Assembly (NCBI RefSeq): GCF_019059575.1
Contig: NW_024882732.1
Span: 124,001 to 188,000 of the forward strand
From: Amphibalanus amphitrite
Lineage: Eukaryota > Arthropoda > Thecostraca > Balanomorpha > Balanidae
Reading direction: 5' to 3'
Length of the DNA stretch: 64,000 nt
Shown here: positions 45,701-55,860 of the stretch, in pieces
How the letters are laid out: each line of letters begins with the position of its first letter
Position numbering within the stretch: the first letter of the stretch is position 1
Notes under the pieces: model-generated
Seen by the model: only the letters and a program-made list of their open reading frames with translations
Databases searched by the model: none
What the model was told of the DNA's origin: nothing
Made by a program: the position numbers and the translations under genes

Positions 45701-48700
45701 TGACGTCACAGGTCAGGTCAAAGTTAAAATGTTTCACCGTTCACGGGCCTTCTAGAAAATGCGTTATAACATTGAATAAAAGGCATTTTATCGAAAATTA
45801 TCGACAAAGCGTCGGTTGCCTAGTACAGATGTTGCTAAAAGACGTCACTGATACCAGGTCAGGTCACACAGGTCAGGTCACCAAGGGTTAACACATGAAC
45901 CAAACTTTGCTAGGGCCTGTGATGCATGTTTTGTGACCAATTTTTCATTTCCAACGCAATGGTTTTGGTTAGACGACCATGAGGAACGGTTTAGGTTACT
46001 TTCTGGTAGAGGTTAGGTCAAGGTCTGGTAAAAAAGGTCAAATTTCGACGTTGAAACTTTTGCATAAAAAGGTTACCTATTTCGATGTACTTCATCACGG
46101 GGAATCCAATCGGTCGCAAAACGTCCTCAATTTTGCGACCTATACACACGAACTCGATATACGACACGCTGACGTTTTGTGTACAATTCGAAAGCTCCGA
46201 CCCGAACGATTTCTTGGGGGACAAAGTCCGGATGAACTGATAAGATTCCGAGGCATACAAGTTGTAGCTACCAATGGCCTTATTACATCAAGCACTGCAA
46301 CTTTCAAAGGACTCGGGCATCTACTGTAGCCCTGAAGCGGTGACAAAATTGCAAAGAAGGTGTTTTATACAGCATATTCTTCTGTACCTTCTGATGCGAT
46401 GGTCCGGTACTATACAGTGTAGCTCATGATGCTGATAGCGCAATAACCCGAGTTTCGAGCATCTAGGATATACCTGAACTGGGTGACCTAAACTTCTGAG
46501 ACCGGGGTTCCACAATTTCATACACGATGAGAAATTGATGTATGATAAGCTATGCCAAGTTTCACGGCGCTTATGCGAGCAAAAAAAAAAAACTTGCAAG
46601 TTTAACACACAAAAAACGCCCAATTTCCCCAAGCGCGGATTAATGAAGCTAACACTATGAATGTGACTGAAGCTGCTTTCCTGTACCTCATTCTGTTAGC
46701 CCTTTCATTTTTCCGGTCTTTCCCTATCCGTGTGTGTCGGCGCGGGTTCGGCCCAATGTGGTTCGACTGAGAGCACGACATCTGGTCCTTTCGCCCGGCC
46801 TGACTGGCGCGGCGGACCCGTGCCACTCCTCCCCGAACTCGCGGGGCGCTGATGGGGAGGGGCGGCCCGGCAGTCGAACCCCTCTGCGCTAACAGATGGA
46901 TGGACAGGGGAAATGTGATACTTGTCCTATGACAGCAAACCGGCGTTCAGCGCTAGGGCCATCTACTGGTCTAGAAACGTATCTCTATGTCAGCAAGATC
47001 CTCGCCAGGTGGTGTAAAGGTCGCGTAAAACGCACCCTTAATTGAAGGTGTTCCGCCGCTACTGAACGGTAGCCAATCCATTGTATTTAATTTTGTCTTT
47101 ACCTCTGGTGGATTACAAACTGTTAGGTGTTATCATGACGTATGATATAAAACAAAAATTTAAAAACTAAACGTTGCAAGATCAATGATTTAACGTTGCG
47201 AAATGAGGCCTGATATTTTTGTGGTTTCAGGTTTCCAACAAGATTACTAGAACAAGATAACAGATTTTCAAGCTTTAAAACATTTTTTTTATTTTGTCGC
47301 GCGCAGCTTGAAGCATGACACAAAGCAAACGGGTATTCAAAGGGCAAGAATTTCCGAAAAGTAGAAATGATTGACTTTCGTCGCGTTCGGTTTCGCTGTA
47401 ACTGTATTCGCTCAATTGGTCTCCCATTGACCACCATATATTCGCTCAATCTGGTTTCGCTGATTCTGGTCCTCGCTCATAGGCGGCGGAACGGGGGGGG
47501 GCACCGGGGCACCGTGCCCCCCCTTGAATTCTGCAAGGGGGGCACCAATAGCAAGGTGCCCCCCTTAAATTTGATGTATTAGTACCAGGAGCAGATTCGG
47601 GAAAACTCCAAGGGAAGGGTCATGAATCGAAGTGGTGCCCCTACCTATACCCAAAATGAAAACCTCAACGGATTTCGGCCACTTAATTTTGGTGGTGCCC
47701 TATTTTCAGTTTTCTATTTTCTTTATTTTTGGTTAGTCGTGTGATGACTGGTGCCTCTGCTAGGCCGCTGGTGCCCCTGGAAAGATTGTGGTACCTACCT
47801 ACCCTGCCCCCTGACAAGCCCACGGTGGGCCCTGGGTGCCATGGGTCCTAACAGGCCCGTGGTGCCCCTGACAGGCCTGTGGTGTCCTTGCTAGGCCTGT
47901 GGTGTCCCTGGGCCTTGGCAGGTCTGTGGTGCCCCTGGCGAGCCTGTGGTGCCCCTGTTAGAACGCAGGTGCCCTTAACAGGTTTGTGGTGCCCCTGACA
48001 ATCCTAAAGTGCCAACGACAGGCTTGTGGTGCCCTTGACAGGCCCATGGTGCCCTTGCGAGGCTGGTGGTTCCCCTGCGAAGCCGATAGTACCCCTGGCA
48101 GGCCTCTGGTGCCCCTGGCAGGTCTGTGGTGCCCCTGGAAGACCTGTAGTGCTTTTGCTAGGCCGATGGTGCTCCTGACAGGCCTGTGGTGCCACTGACA
48201 GGCCCGTGGTGCCCCTGCTAGGCCTGTGGTACCCCTGGCGGGCCTGTGGTGCCCCTGTCGGCTGTCAGGCCTGTGGTGCTCCTGGCAGGCATGTGGTGAC
48301 CCCAGGCCCAAAGTCATGACCCATGTGACCTCCCCCCTGGGATTCGCCACTGATTAGTACTGCAATGGCTTCTTGGTAATTTGATACATGTAGGATTAAC
48401 CCTCGCCAGGCGAGGGCCTTTTCCATAACACGGACGGCGAGGGGGGAGGGTTGGTACGACCCCCCTCGCGATTGGCTCCTATGGCACTTAGAAACGACAA
48501 ATTTACAGGGTAGGTGGGTCCATGGGAGATCTCGCCCCTAGGAAAGTTTGGTGACTCTAAGTCAATATTTAGGGGGTTTTGGGGGTATGAATGCAAAAAT
48601 TTTGCTTAAACATGTTAAAAAAATTTCGCTTATAACTTTTTACCTAGCAAAGATAGAGCAAAAATAAAAGCACCAGTGAGCTCAGGACGTCAGTGCGCAT

Positions 48701-51700
48701 CGAATGGTATACTTTGTTACCAATTTTAGTGAACTTTGGAATTCAGTTGCCGCTAAGCTAGTCCAATTTTCCCCTGACCTTGTACCGGTTTTTGTGACCT
48801 GGTGACCTGACCTGAAATGACTGGGACTTCAAATTTTCAGGAAAGGTGCGAAAATGTTGCCCCAGAAGGTATGCCAAATTTGGCGGCGCTACGCGCCGCC
48901 GTTTTTACGTTATTTGCGAAAAACTTTGGGGGGTTGCATCAACCCCCCTCGTCGGGCGAGGGTTAATGGAATTTATCAAACGAGAATAAGAAAGAGACAA
49001 ACACATAGGTACTTGAGGATCAGCTTCAAGTTAACCACACATACGGGAGTGTTCTGCCATTTTCGTTTAGTAAAAAAAAAAATAGAAAAAAAAATCATCG
49101 TGTCAGGGCTGTGACGAAAAATAAGTGGCCTAAATCCGATGAGAAAACAGGATTTGGGGGTACCCTAGGTTTGGCTCCTTGAGCTGGTGCCCCCCCCTTG
49201 TCTCAAATCGTTCCGCCGCCTATGTCCTCGCTTACGTTGATAATCACTGTGATTGAATTCGCCGACTTGACAATCGCTGAAAAAGTCAATCGCTTAAAGG
49301 TAGTGTGCCAGCTTTCTTGGACCGTATGGAGTTAATGGCCCAGATAAGGAGAACCGGATTTTTATAACTTATCCATACCTTCAAAACTCATGGAAACGTC
49401 TTAAATTCTTCAAATTTTGAGTACCCCAGTGCGAAATTCGCCCCGACGGGTTGTCGGTCGTACCCCAACCACATTTCACACCACTATGAACAATAAATGC
49501 ACACACTGAAATCGCTATTACCGATATGCTCATCCAATCAAGTTTCGATAAACCCGTTCATCATCATCTCCTGCGGTTTCGAACACGCCTGTTAGGTGGC
49601 TTCTGATGCTCGTCGAGGTCGGAATTTCCAAATACGCGTGGTGCGTCGGGCCGCGCGCTCTGACTTCGGCCAAGAAAAATGCGTCAGCTGATCATTGTCA
49701 TTTCTGCCACTTGCGTGTGGTGAAATGGGGTCATAACTTATAAGACGGCTTTTTCATATCAATTATTTTACATAAAATCATATTTCAAACCATAAATAAT
49801 GTTCGACAGCCAAATAAAAGAAACAATACCAATACGGGTTTACAAAGCATGGATGAAGGAGAACCTGGATTGGAAACTAACAGCTGATTGCGTTCCCTTC
49901 GGTAAGTGCCCGAGGGCACGCGCGGCGGCAGCGGGAGCCGCGTCTGCCGCGCATTCACTGGCGCCGCGTAAGCGTTCACCGGCGCCGCGTAAGAGAAAAA
50001 CACTAGAAATGGCCCTCTTTTTCAAGGTCGCCTGTATTCGGCCCTCGTGTACGACTTTTGTGCGAAACGGACAATAATAGTTTTGGTCTCATTCGATAGC
50101 CTGATCAATTTTGTCTGTCGTAAATAGCTTCTAAACCTAAAAATAAATCCGCATAGCGGTCTAATACCCATTTCAAAACATGCCGCCCCGCGTCCCCCAT
50201 AGACCGTAATGCTTAAAGGAAAAGGGCCACCTTTAACATGGGGATTGAAACTGAAATAGCCATCTTGTAGCCCGTGTCCGAAAACCTAACTGTTTACCTC
50301 CTTACGGCCGATTTTGGCCTCCATTCGTAGTTATCGGCAATTTTAAAAGAAAATACGCCAGGAATGCGTCCTTATCCCAGGAATGCGTTCTTATCCGACA
50401 ATACAGCCACCCGCGGCGAGGCTTTGGTTTTTTACCAATCAGCTCCAACCAGCTCAGCTTTAACCAATCAGCTTATCTGACACAATCCGACGAGTCTGTC
50501 TTCTGAACGCTGATTGGCTTGAGTGTGACGTCATCGCTAAGCCATCATACAGTAGGTGCCGTAGAGAGTATCAACATGGTACCAATATGTTAAATAGTTT
50601 TAAATACTTTTTCGCGAATTGTGCACTTCTGGCACCAGTTTTAAAAAGAAAATGAAAAATAATAATGTCAAAATGAAAAACAACGATATCTTCATATTTC
50701 ACGAAGGTGGCCCTTTTCCTTTAACGGCGGGAGTTTCCAGTCCCGATACTTACCGAACGCTAGGTGGCAGGTCGATCGCCCGGAACGCTGCCCGTAATGT
50801 TGAAGGAATAGGAGTTTCCTATCCAGGTTCTTTCATCCATGGTTTAAGGCTCGACATTGTGTTGTCTACGATTAGACAGCTGATAACTCATTCCCGTACG
50901 TCGTATTATGGTCGTAACACTATAATGACCTTTGCTTATTGTCACAAGTGCGCCGCATTCGCGATTGTTGCCCGACGCCTGTTTGCAGGTGAGCCCACTA
51001 CAGTTGTTATACATATCTAAAAACCGATAAACTTTTAGGCGAAAAAGGCACTATTCCAGGCCCATTTTCGATTTTTTTGCGATATTAGGTAAAAACAGAA
51101 GCTTCTTATCCTAGGAAAAATAAAATGGGAAATCTTTCAAAGGTGGCACACTACCTTTAAATTGATAATCGCTGAAAATGTTTCGCTCAAATGTCGTTCG
51201 CTGAAATGACGCTCGCTCAGGTGTCGCAGAACCAAAAGTAACAGCCTTGAGCTAAAGAGCGTCCGGTGAGTTTCACTCTAGACCACCGACACTAAACATT
51301 CCCGGTGGTCTATTGTTCGAGCCGGGCAGCGTTTCGTCGGCTAATGATCGCCCGGTCATTATTGTGTTCTGGCAGGCAGCACGGGGAGGGGAGAGTACCA
51401 AAGCGTGACGATGAGTCATCAACACATGAATCGCCTGACGCGAAACGAAACACCCCGACACGCCGGTCTCTTCGTCCTCATGGCCGTCCTTTACATACCT
51501 AGCTCTCAAGGCACGGGGACATAGTTATTAGTTGGTCGGAAACATTCCAGAATGGCAAGGCATCACCATTGTGGCACCACGTCACCTCTCTCTCCCGGTA
51601 CAGCCACTACACTCCCCGGCCAGGCCGAACGCTCACCATTGAACTCGGTCTGCACGTCGGCGTAGATGGCGGTGAGCTCGGCCAGCAGCTGTGCCACCTC

Positions 51701-51869
51701 CTGGACGGCGCGGTTCTCGTCCCGCAGCGACCAGCGCACCAGGTCCTGCGCGGCGCGATTCTGCGCCGCCACCAGGCCGCGCTGCGCGGCGCGCACCGTG
51801 CGCAGCTCAGAGATGAGTAGCTGCAGCTCCGAGTGGCGGCTGCTCAGCGTGCGCAGCCGCACACCGCCC
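39703..51869 (-). CDS. Coiled-coil, possibly BAR-type protein, C-terminal exons
   Basis: Five minus-strand exons join in frame: 51869-51637, 42308-42102, 41032-40847, 40426-40222 and 40003-39703 (stop). Junction phases are 1, 1, 1, 2; all introns are GT-AG. The visible part is about 376 aa; the first exon is entered in phase 2, so the N-terminus lies upstream and was not found. The first three exons are charged heptad-rich helices (LRTVRAAQRGLVAAQ, LLAELTAIYADVQTEFN, then ALRYQFEMILEGEEQLDSCR, ARLKQGLLTLSDAYLQLAERT), the pattern of the second half of a BAR domain; BAR identity is inference. The last two exons are low-complexity: Pro/Ala-rich (SVPPEPPPPYAAGTP) then tandem YPG-type repeats (YPGSSPGYPS, YPDGSPGYPG). 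The 9.3 kb intron after the first exon consists almost wholly of the nested transposon at 42440-51233. Confidence 0.6.
41031..41401. repeat. 34-35-bp minisatellite at an intron 3' splice site
   Basis: About eight good units of ACTGCGGGGGGATGGGCCGGG plus TCACATATCCGTT-type tails, then two or three degenerate ones. The first unit overlaps the acceptor of the 41032-40847 exon, so on the minus strand every good unit repeats a CCCCCCGCAG acceptor sequence. Confidence 0.85.
44025..44790. mobile_element. AGGTCA-type MITE remnant
   Basis: Begins with an ACCCTCGTCC end and a GTATTTTTCATAC stem flanked by short G and C runs, like the TTAA MITE ends. Includes AGGTCAAAGGTCAA and AAGGTCAAGGTCAAAGGTTGACC blocks, and TGACCTGCCCTGACCTCG near 44722. 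The right end is not recognisable. Confidence 0.45.
44665..44720. repeat. AT-rich palindrome (TTAA/ATTAAT)n
   Basis: Repeated TTAATTAAT on both sides of TGAATTCA forms an almost perfect inverted repeat. It offers many TTAA targets. Confidence 0.6.
45570..46050. mobile_element. Second AGGTCA-type MITE remnant
   Basis: A G-run/GTATTTTTGC/C-run structure at about 45573-45601 marks one end. AGGTCAGGTCAAAG, CAGGTCAGGTCACACAGGTCAGGTCACC and GGTTAGGTCAAGGTC clusters follow. The other end is uncertain. Confidence 0.45.
47740..48290. repeat. 20-bp minisatellite of the hAT-like family
   Basis: Imperfect units of GGTGCCCCTGGCAGGCCTGT, the reverse complement of the array at 18230-18410. Because 20 is not a multiple of three, the frame rotates with period 60 bp and yields collagen-like spurious ORFs on both strands. 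Confidence 0.85.
48400..48962. mobile_element. TTAA MITE, CCCTCGCC type (copy F), with empty-site paralogue
   Basis: Ends CCCTCGCC and GGCGAGGG are flanked by TTAA at 48396-48399 and 48963-48966. The surrounding ACATGTAGGA...TGGAATTTATCAAA is found uninterrupted (inverted) at about 18131-18160, where the target is TTTA. This shows directly what was inserted and that a single 4-bp site was duplicated. It contains AGGTCA/TGACC motifs near 48775-48815 and G/C runs at both ends. Confidence 0.88.
49298..51156. mobile_element. 1.9 kb TTAA element with TIR AGGTAGTGTGCCA
   Basis: AGGTAGTGTGCCA at the left and its exact complement at the right, bordered by TTAA (49294-49297, 51157-51160). The outer sequence on both sides is the AGCGA-rich founder element. 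It has no transposase-like ORF; the longest frame (about 50619-51020, 133 codons) has no recognisable domain. Confidence 0.7.
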
Positions 51870-52809
51870 CTGCAGGCCGCATGACTGGTCAGCAGAGCTC
51901 TGTTCGGTCGCTGTTTTTATATCAGCGTGCTGTCGGTTTTCCCCACATAAGGAAGTTATTGCTGGCGCCTGGCGCTTCATGGCCTCTCATTGATCTAACG
52001 AATAGACCACTTGAATTTGACCAATGAGGAGCCAAGAAGTAGCAGCATGCTCACAGCCTACTGGTAAATAAACGGGGGGAAAAGTGCTAACAGAACTCGG
52101 GACAGCCACATGATTACCCTATACATGTCATTGGCTAGGACTTGACAGGAGATACAAGAAAAACTAAAACATTTTACAGCAAATGGTTCAATTGGGCAGA
52201 CAAGGCCAATATGGTTTACCCACCTTCGAAAAACTTTGCTGGCCTTGTCCATGTCAAGTTGCTTGTAAATAGGCACTTACAGCCCACAGGGAACTAGGCA
52301 ACGGTTGAATGAACAGTAGGTCATAACATGCCAGAACATTTTTTTTCAAGTTCACCTACCAGAGGAAATGGTGTAAACTGTAAATTGTTCCTGTGCCCAT
52401 GAATCTGAGAAATCAATCAGAAAGATAGCCTATTGAGCCATCAAACGCCCCTTTCCTTGGCACTGTGGCTCTATCAGCTTCCAAGTTATACATCATTTGT
52501 TTGTTGAAATTCGATCTAAAAATCTGTGATTACCAGTAAATTATGCTGTCAATGAATAATTTGTGTGCCTAAGTTAATCTCACTCAATTTGTGTAAAATT
52601 AGACAATGATTTGAGTGAACAATAATAACTAACCCTCCTCGGTCAGGGTCGGTAACGTACGACCGTGCGAGACACCCGCTCCTCACCAAGAGTACTTTAT
52701 GAATAACCCTATATATGGCCTTGCTAATAACTATCAGTTTTTTCGCAGTCCAGAAGAAATAACCAAACTGAAAATACACACGGTTAGAGCTTTACATACA
52801 AAACACATA
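51870..52809. other. Intron or upstream region of the coiled-coil gene
   Basis: Expected to contain, or lead to, the missing 5' exons on the minus strand; none could be recognised. AT-rich. Confidence 0.35.
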
Positions 52810-53265
52810 GGGCCTGTTCCAGCGCCTCCAGAAACCTCCAGAAAGCTCCAGAAAGCTCTAGAATCCTCCAGAGAGCATTCCAGCGCCTCCAGAAAGCTCC
52901 AGAAAGCTCTCGCCGAAGCTCCAGAAACCTCCAGTAGCCTCCAGAGGGTTGGGAGGTCCAAATTTCTCTGGAGGCTCTGGTCTACAATTATGGCGCACAT
53001 GTGACAATCACGAATGTAAACAAAGGACTTAAGACTGATTATTTTACAACTTGAAAGTAAAGAAAATTACATTGCTATAATATTGTTAATCTTTCTTTAT
53101 AAAATTGAAAGCAAATTTTGCGTTTCAAGAGAGAACAATCGTCATTCTTTTGGTATCTGTGATGCCAATCTCCAGAAATCTCCAGATTGCGTTCCAGCGC
53201 CTCCAGTGAAACCTCTGGTAGAGCCTCCAGTCAAGAATTTCTACTGGAGGCGCTGGAACAGGCCC
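52810..53265. mobile_element. 456-bp MITE with TIR GGGCCTGTTCCAGCGCC
   Basis: A 22-bp perfect inverted terminal repeat (GGGCCTGTTCCAGCGCC plus TCCAG). ATA lies on both sides, a possible 3-bp duplication. GGGCCTGTT-type ends with a 3-bp AT-rich duplication suggest PIF/Harbinger, but this is inference. The interior is a run of CTCCAGAAAG units (about 52823-52940), so the element is itself minisatellite-like. Confidence 0.65.
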
Positions 53266-55400
53266 ATAACTCCATTACACACAATCATACAGATCATAGA
53301 CACAAAGCGTATTTACAAATTGCAACCGAGCTCCGCCGTGGGGTAAGGTGGGCAGGGGTTTTCGCACTACGGCTGCGGTTGAACTACCGTCTGTGGTAGA
53401 AACTTCAGGGCGATGGCGCGTTTCATACGAAATGTGGCGCAATGTTTGTTTGCTTCTGAACTTCTACTGTTATTGCTGTGAATTCTTGAAGTGGGAGTGT
53501 TTCAATAACAATTTGTGGATTATTTGAGTTTCTTTATATAAACATAAAATAGTATTATGAAACATTGTGTGGAAACTGCAAATACTGATATGATCAATTA
53601 CTTAGTTTGGGAATTGATACACATTTTGTAGAGATTTGTCTGACAAATGGTGTAACAAACCTCAAGCATATCATGATCTGAAGCTGTTGCAACAAATCAA
53701 AATTGCTTTGTTGGAAAGACTGGAGCATGGTTCAAGATGATGTGTAAAAATTCAAGATTTGTGGGAAAGCTTGTGACTGTAGAACGGAAACAGTTCTATA
53801 TGATGGCTCAATCAAACATGGAAATGGACGACAAAAGTAGAGTTTCATCATTCAGCATGTGAGAATAACTTCATAAATTCACAATTCTTGTAGTATTTCA
53901 TTCTTCTTATGTACAGTTATAGGTGTTGTTAGGGTATTTGAAATTCATTGTGTCAGTCGAGATATAGATGGATTGCGGACAAATTTTAGAATCATTGCAT
54001 GGAAGCTAGGTACCTATAAGGTACTTGTTCGGTAGAAAGTTATTGATGAATGCCATGAGAAGGTTTTTTATGATTTAATATATGGTCGTTGTTGTGCCTA
54101 CAAAAATGCAAGCTTACTAGCAACTAGTTTCTGAATCAAATCGAAAGTATTTGCCATGAATGTAAATATGTACCTGCAAAGTATGTCAATAAATTTGTGT
54201 GTTGTTGACCAGAGAGCTTTATCATCTGGGCATTTATGTCGCTTCTTGCATTAGGTGTTAAGCATAGTAATTACGGATGAACTTTGTGCCAATATCTTCA
54301 TTCTTCAATGCACAATGTATGTAGCATGTCTACAACCCTCACTGATCCTAGCTATAGGCATTTGGCACCAGCAAGACCAAGGGCATGAACTTCACAGTTG
54401 CTCAACCTTTTGTCATGTACCACCAGTCACTTTTTTACTTAGGTGCACATAGCAGTGCACACAACAGTCAACAGTCAGGAGTAATTATTGAATATCACAT
54501 TTATTATACATCACTTGTCAAACAAGAGCATGATGACACACATTTTGACAAGCAATCATGGTAGTGTTTCAATAAGTTGGACAGTCATCTCCCTGGGCGT
54601 CATTTTTCCAGGAAGGTATGTACCTCTGCACTCTGCAGGTGTTGTGGTAGGCTAGGTTGAACTGGGTCAAGTTAGGCGAAGTAAGGTGGTTAGAACCCGG
54701 TCGGACCGTAAGGCCTGGTGAGGTTGATTTTTAACTTTCATTCTAATTTGACATAACCTATTACCTATGTTTTTGCTCCAGCCTGAATTTCATTATGTAA
54801 TGAGTTAATTTTGCTTTGTTTTTATCTGTCTTGTTTTGTGTTTTTGTCCCTTTTATTTTGCCCCATAGGCAAGGGTGGAGCTTTTCCAGGGAAGGTGGTG
54901 GAGCATGATTGGAGGCGCTCAACCAGACGGCATAGGAGGGCACGGTTTCTGAACGCGCACTGATGCCTGATTCAAGCCACGCTGTCTTCATGCGTGGCGG
55001 CGCGCTACTTAAAAGTCCCTAAAAGAACGGGAAGTGATGCCGATAGAACCTTCAATCATTCTGGGCTAACGCTTATGACTTGGAAAAAGTCGCGATCCCA
55101 ATTCAATCGAAAACCTGTGGGCTCTTGTTCAGCAGGAGGTGTATGAAGAGCCACCCGCCATAAGCACTGCTCAACCGCAGGCACAGGTTTAGACGGCGTT
55201 GGTCCGCATCAAAGCCAGTGTGCTGGAGAATCCATTGGCTGAAATGCTCCAGAACATTCGCCACTGTGTGGGTTCCTCATTTCCTCTCTGACTGTCCTTT
55301 GAAACCACTCAGATATGCAGAAACCAACGAGGTGAGTAAACTGTGTTTTTATGAAAGGTGGCTACAAGCTCAGTTAAAAGAAAAAGTACCAGATTGTTTT
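53266..55400. other. Intergenic AT-rich region
   Basis: No gene recognised. The piece about 53309-53340 (GCGTATTTACAAATTGCAAC, CGAGCTCCGCCGT) recurs inverted at about 56012-56046, probably two ends or two copies of one repeat. Confidence 0.4.
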
Positions 55401-55499
55401 GCTTTTACAGCGGGATGAAAGGTGTCTGGATAATTTCGTTACACCCGCTGTGATGTTCAAATGGTTGCTAAATTCGAAATCAGCTCCAAAAACTAGCCT

Positions 55500-55860
55500 A
55501 GAAACATGTAATACTCGAAAAAGTGAACCGAGGTCATCAAAGGTCATTGAGCTGACCTGACCTTCAGGTGACCTTGACACCTACCCTAATGCATGGGACC
55601 AGCATCATATCACATGTTTCAACGCTTGAAACCACGTGAAAACTGCAACCGCGCGGCTAATGCGAGCCGACATACGCCGAATCGCGATTCGGGCCAAACA
55701 TGGTCTCGAGAAATAGGTCACAGGTCAAAGGTCATTTGGGTCAGGGTCATGAAATTTTCAGGGTAGGTGTAAAATTGATAAAATCAGGGGTATTGAAAGT
55801 TTTGTCGCGATCGGACGGTTTTTACGCGAGTTACTCGCGAAAAACCGATAAAGCGCACCC
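55500..55860. mobile_element. AGGTCA-type MITE remnant, same subfamily as 17560
   Basis: Shares ATGCATGGGACCAGCATCA, GAGCCGACATACGCCGAATC, AGGTCACAGGTCAAAGGTCA and TTTTACGCGAGTTA with the remnant at 17560-17880. Terminal TTAA boundaries are not visible. Confidence 0.55.

Larger units (their letters stand above)
43004..47037. mobile_element. 4.0 kb TTAA element with TIR GGGTGCGTTT
   Basis: Left GGGTGCGTTTCACGCG and right complement GGGTGCGTTTTACGCG, each bordered by TTAA (43000-43003, 47038-47041). It resembles piggyBac in target choice, but no transposase is visible. The interior includes remnants of AGGTCA-type MITEs at about 44025-44560 and 45570-46050, and an AT palindrome near 44665-44720. 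Confidence 0.65.
42872..47058. mobile_element. hAT-like MITE split by a TTAA element
   Basis: The left end CATAGGCGGCGGAAC with a G-run and CACCGTGCCCCCCTT matches the ends of the copies at 17884 and 47478. The right piece (47042-47058, GTTCCGCCGCTACT) supplies a related end. Removing the 4 kb element between the two TTAA sites would give a short MITE of roughly 150 bp. The expected 8-bp duplication is not clear. Confidence 0.45.
47478..49224. mobile_element. hAT-like element, complete copy with 8-bp duplication
   Basis: Inverted ends CATAGGCGGCGGAACG, with TCCTCGCT duplicated at 47470-47477 and 49225-49232. Its plan is: left arm with G/C runs (CACCGGGGCACCGTGCC), a unique segment, the 20-bp minisatellite (about 47740-48290), and a right arm containing CTGTGACGAAAAATA. 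A TTAA MITE (48400-48962) is nested in the right arm. There is no transposase. Confidence 0.8.
42440..51233. mobile_element. 8.8 kb nested transposon with AGCGA-rich ends
   Basis: Direct repeats AAAAGTAAC at 42431-42439 and 51234-51242 flank inverted ends that share GCGAGTGTCATTTGAGCGAA-type sequence (right end GCGAGCGTCATTTCAGCGAA). The ends are full of AGCGA/TCGCT motifs in about 20-bp spacing. With later insertions removed only about 1 kb of the founder remains: roughly 42440-42871, 47059-47469, 49233-49297 and 51161-51233. The later arrivals are a hAT-like MITE split by a 4 kb TTAA element, a hAT-like element carrying a TTAA MITE, and a 1.9 kb TTAA element. It sits in an intron of the minus-strand coiled-coil gene. 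Confidence 0.75.

Noticed and set aside
42872..47058. Confident pairing of the two hAT-like ends as one element
   Set aside because: The ends are similar but not identical and I could not find a clean 8-bp duplication, so it is listed with low confidence only.
47958..48350. Repetitive ORF of 130 codons (GHHRPARGT-type)
   Set aside because: Produced by the 20-bp minisatellite; no start, domain or conservation between copies as protein.
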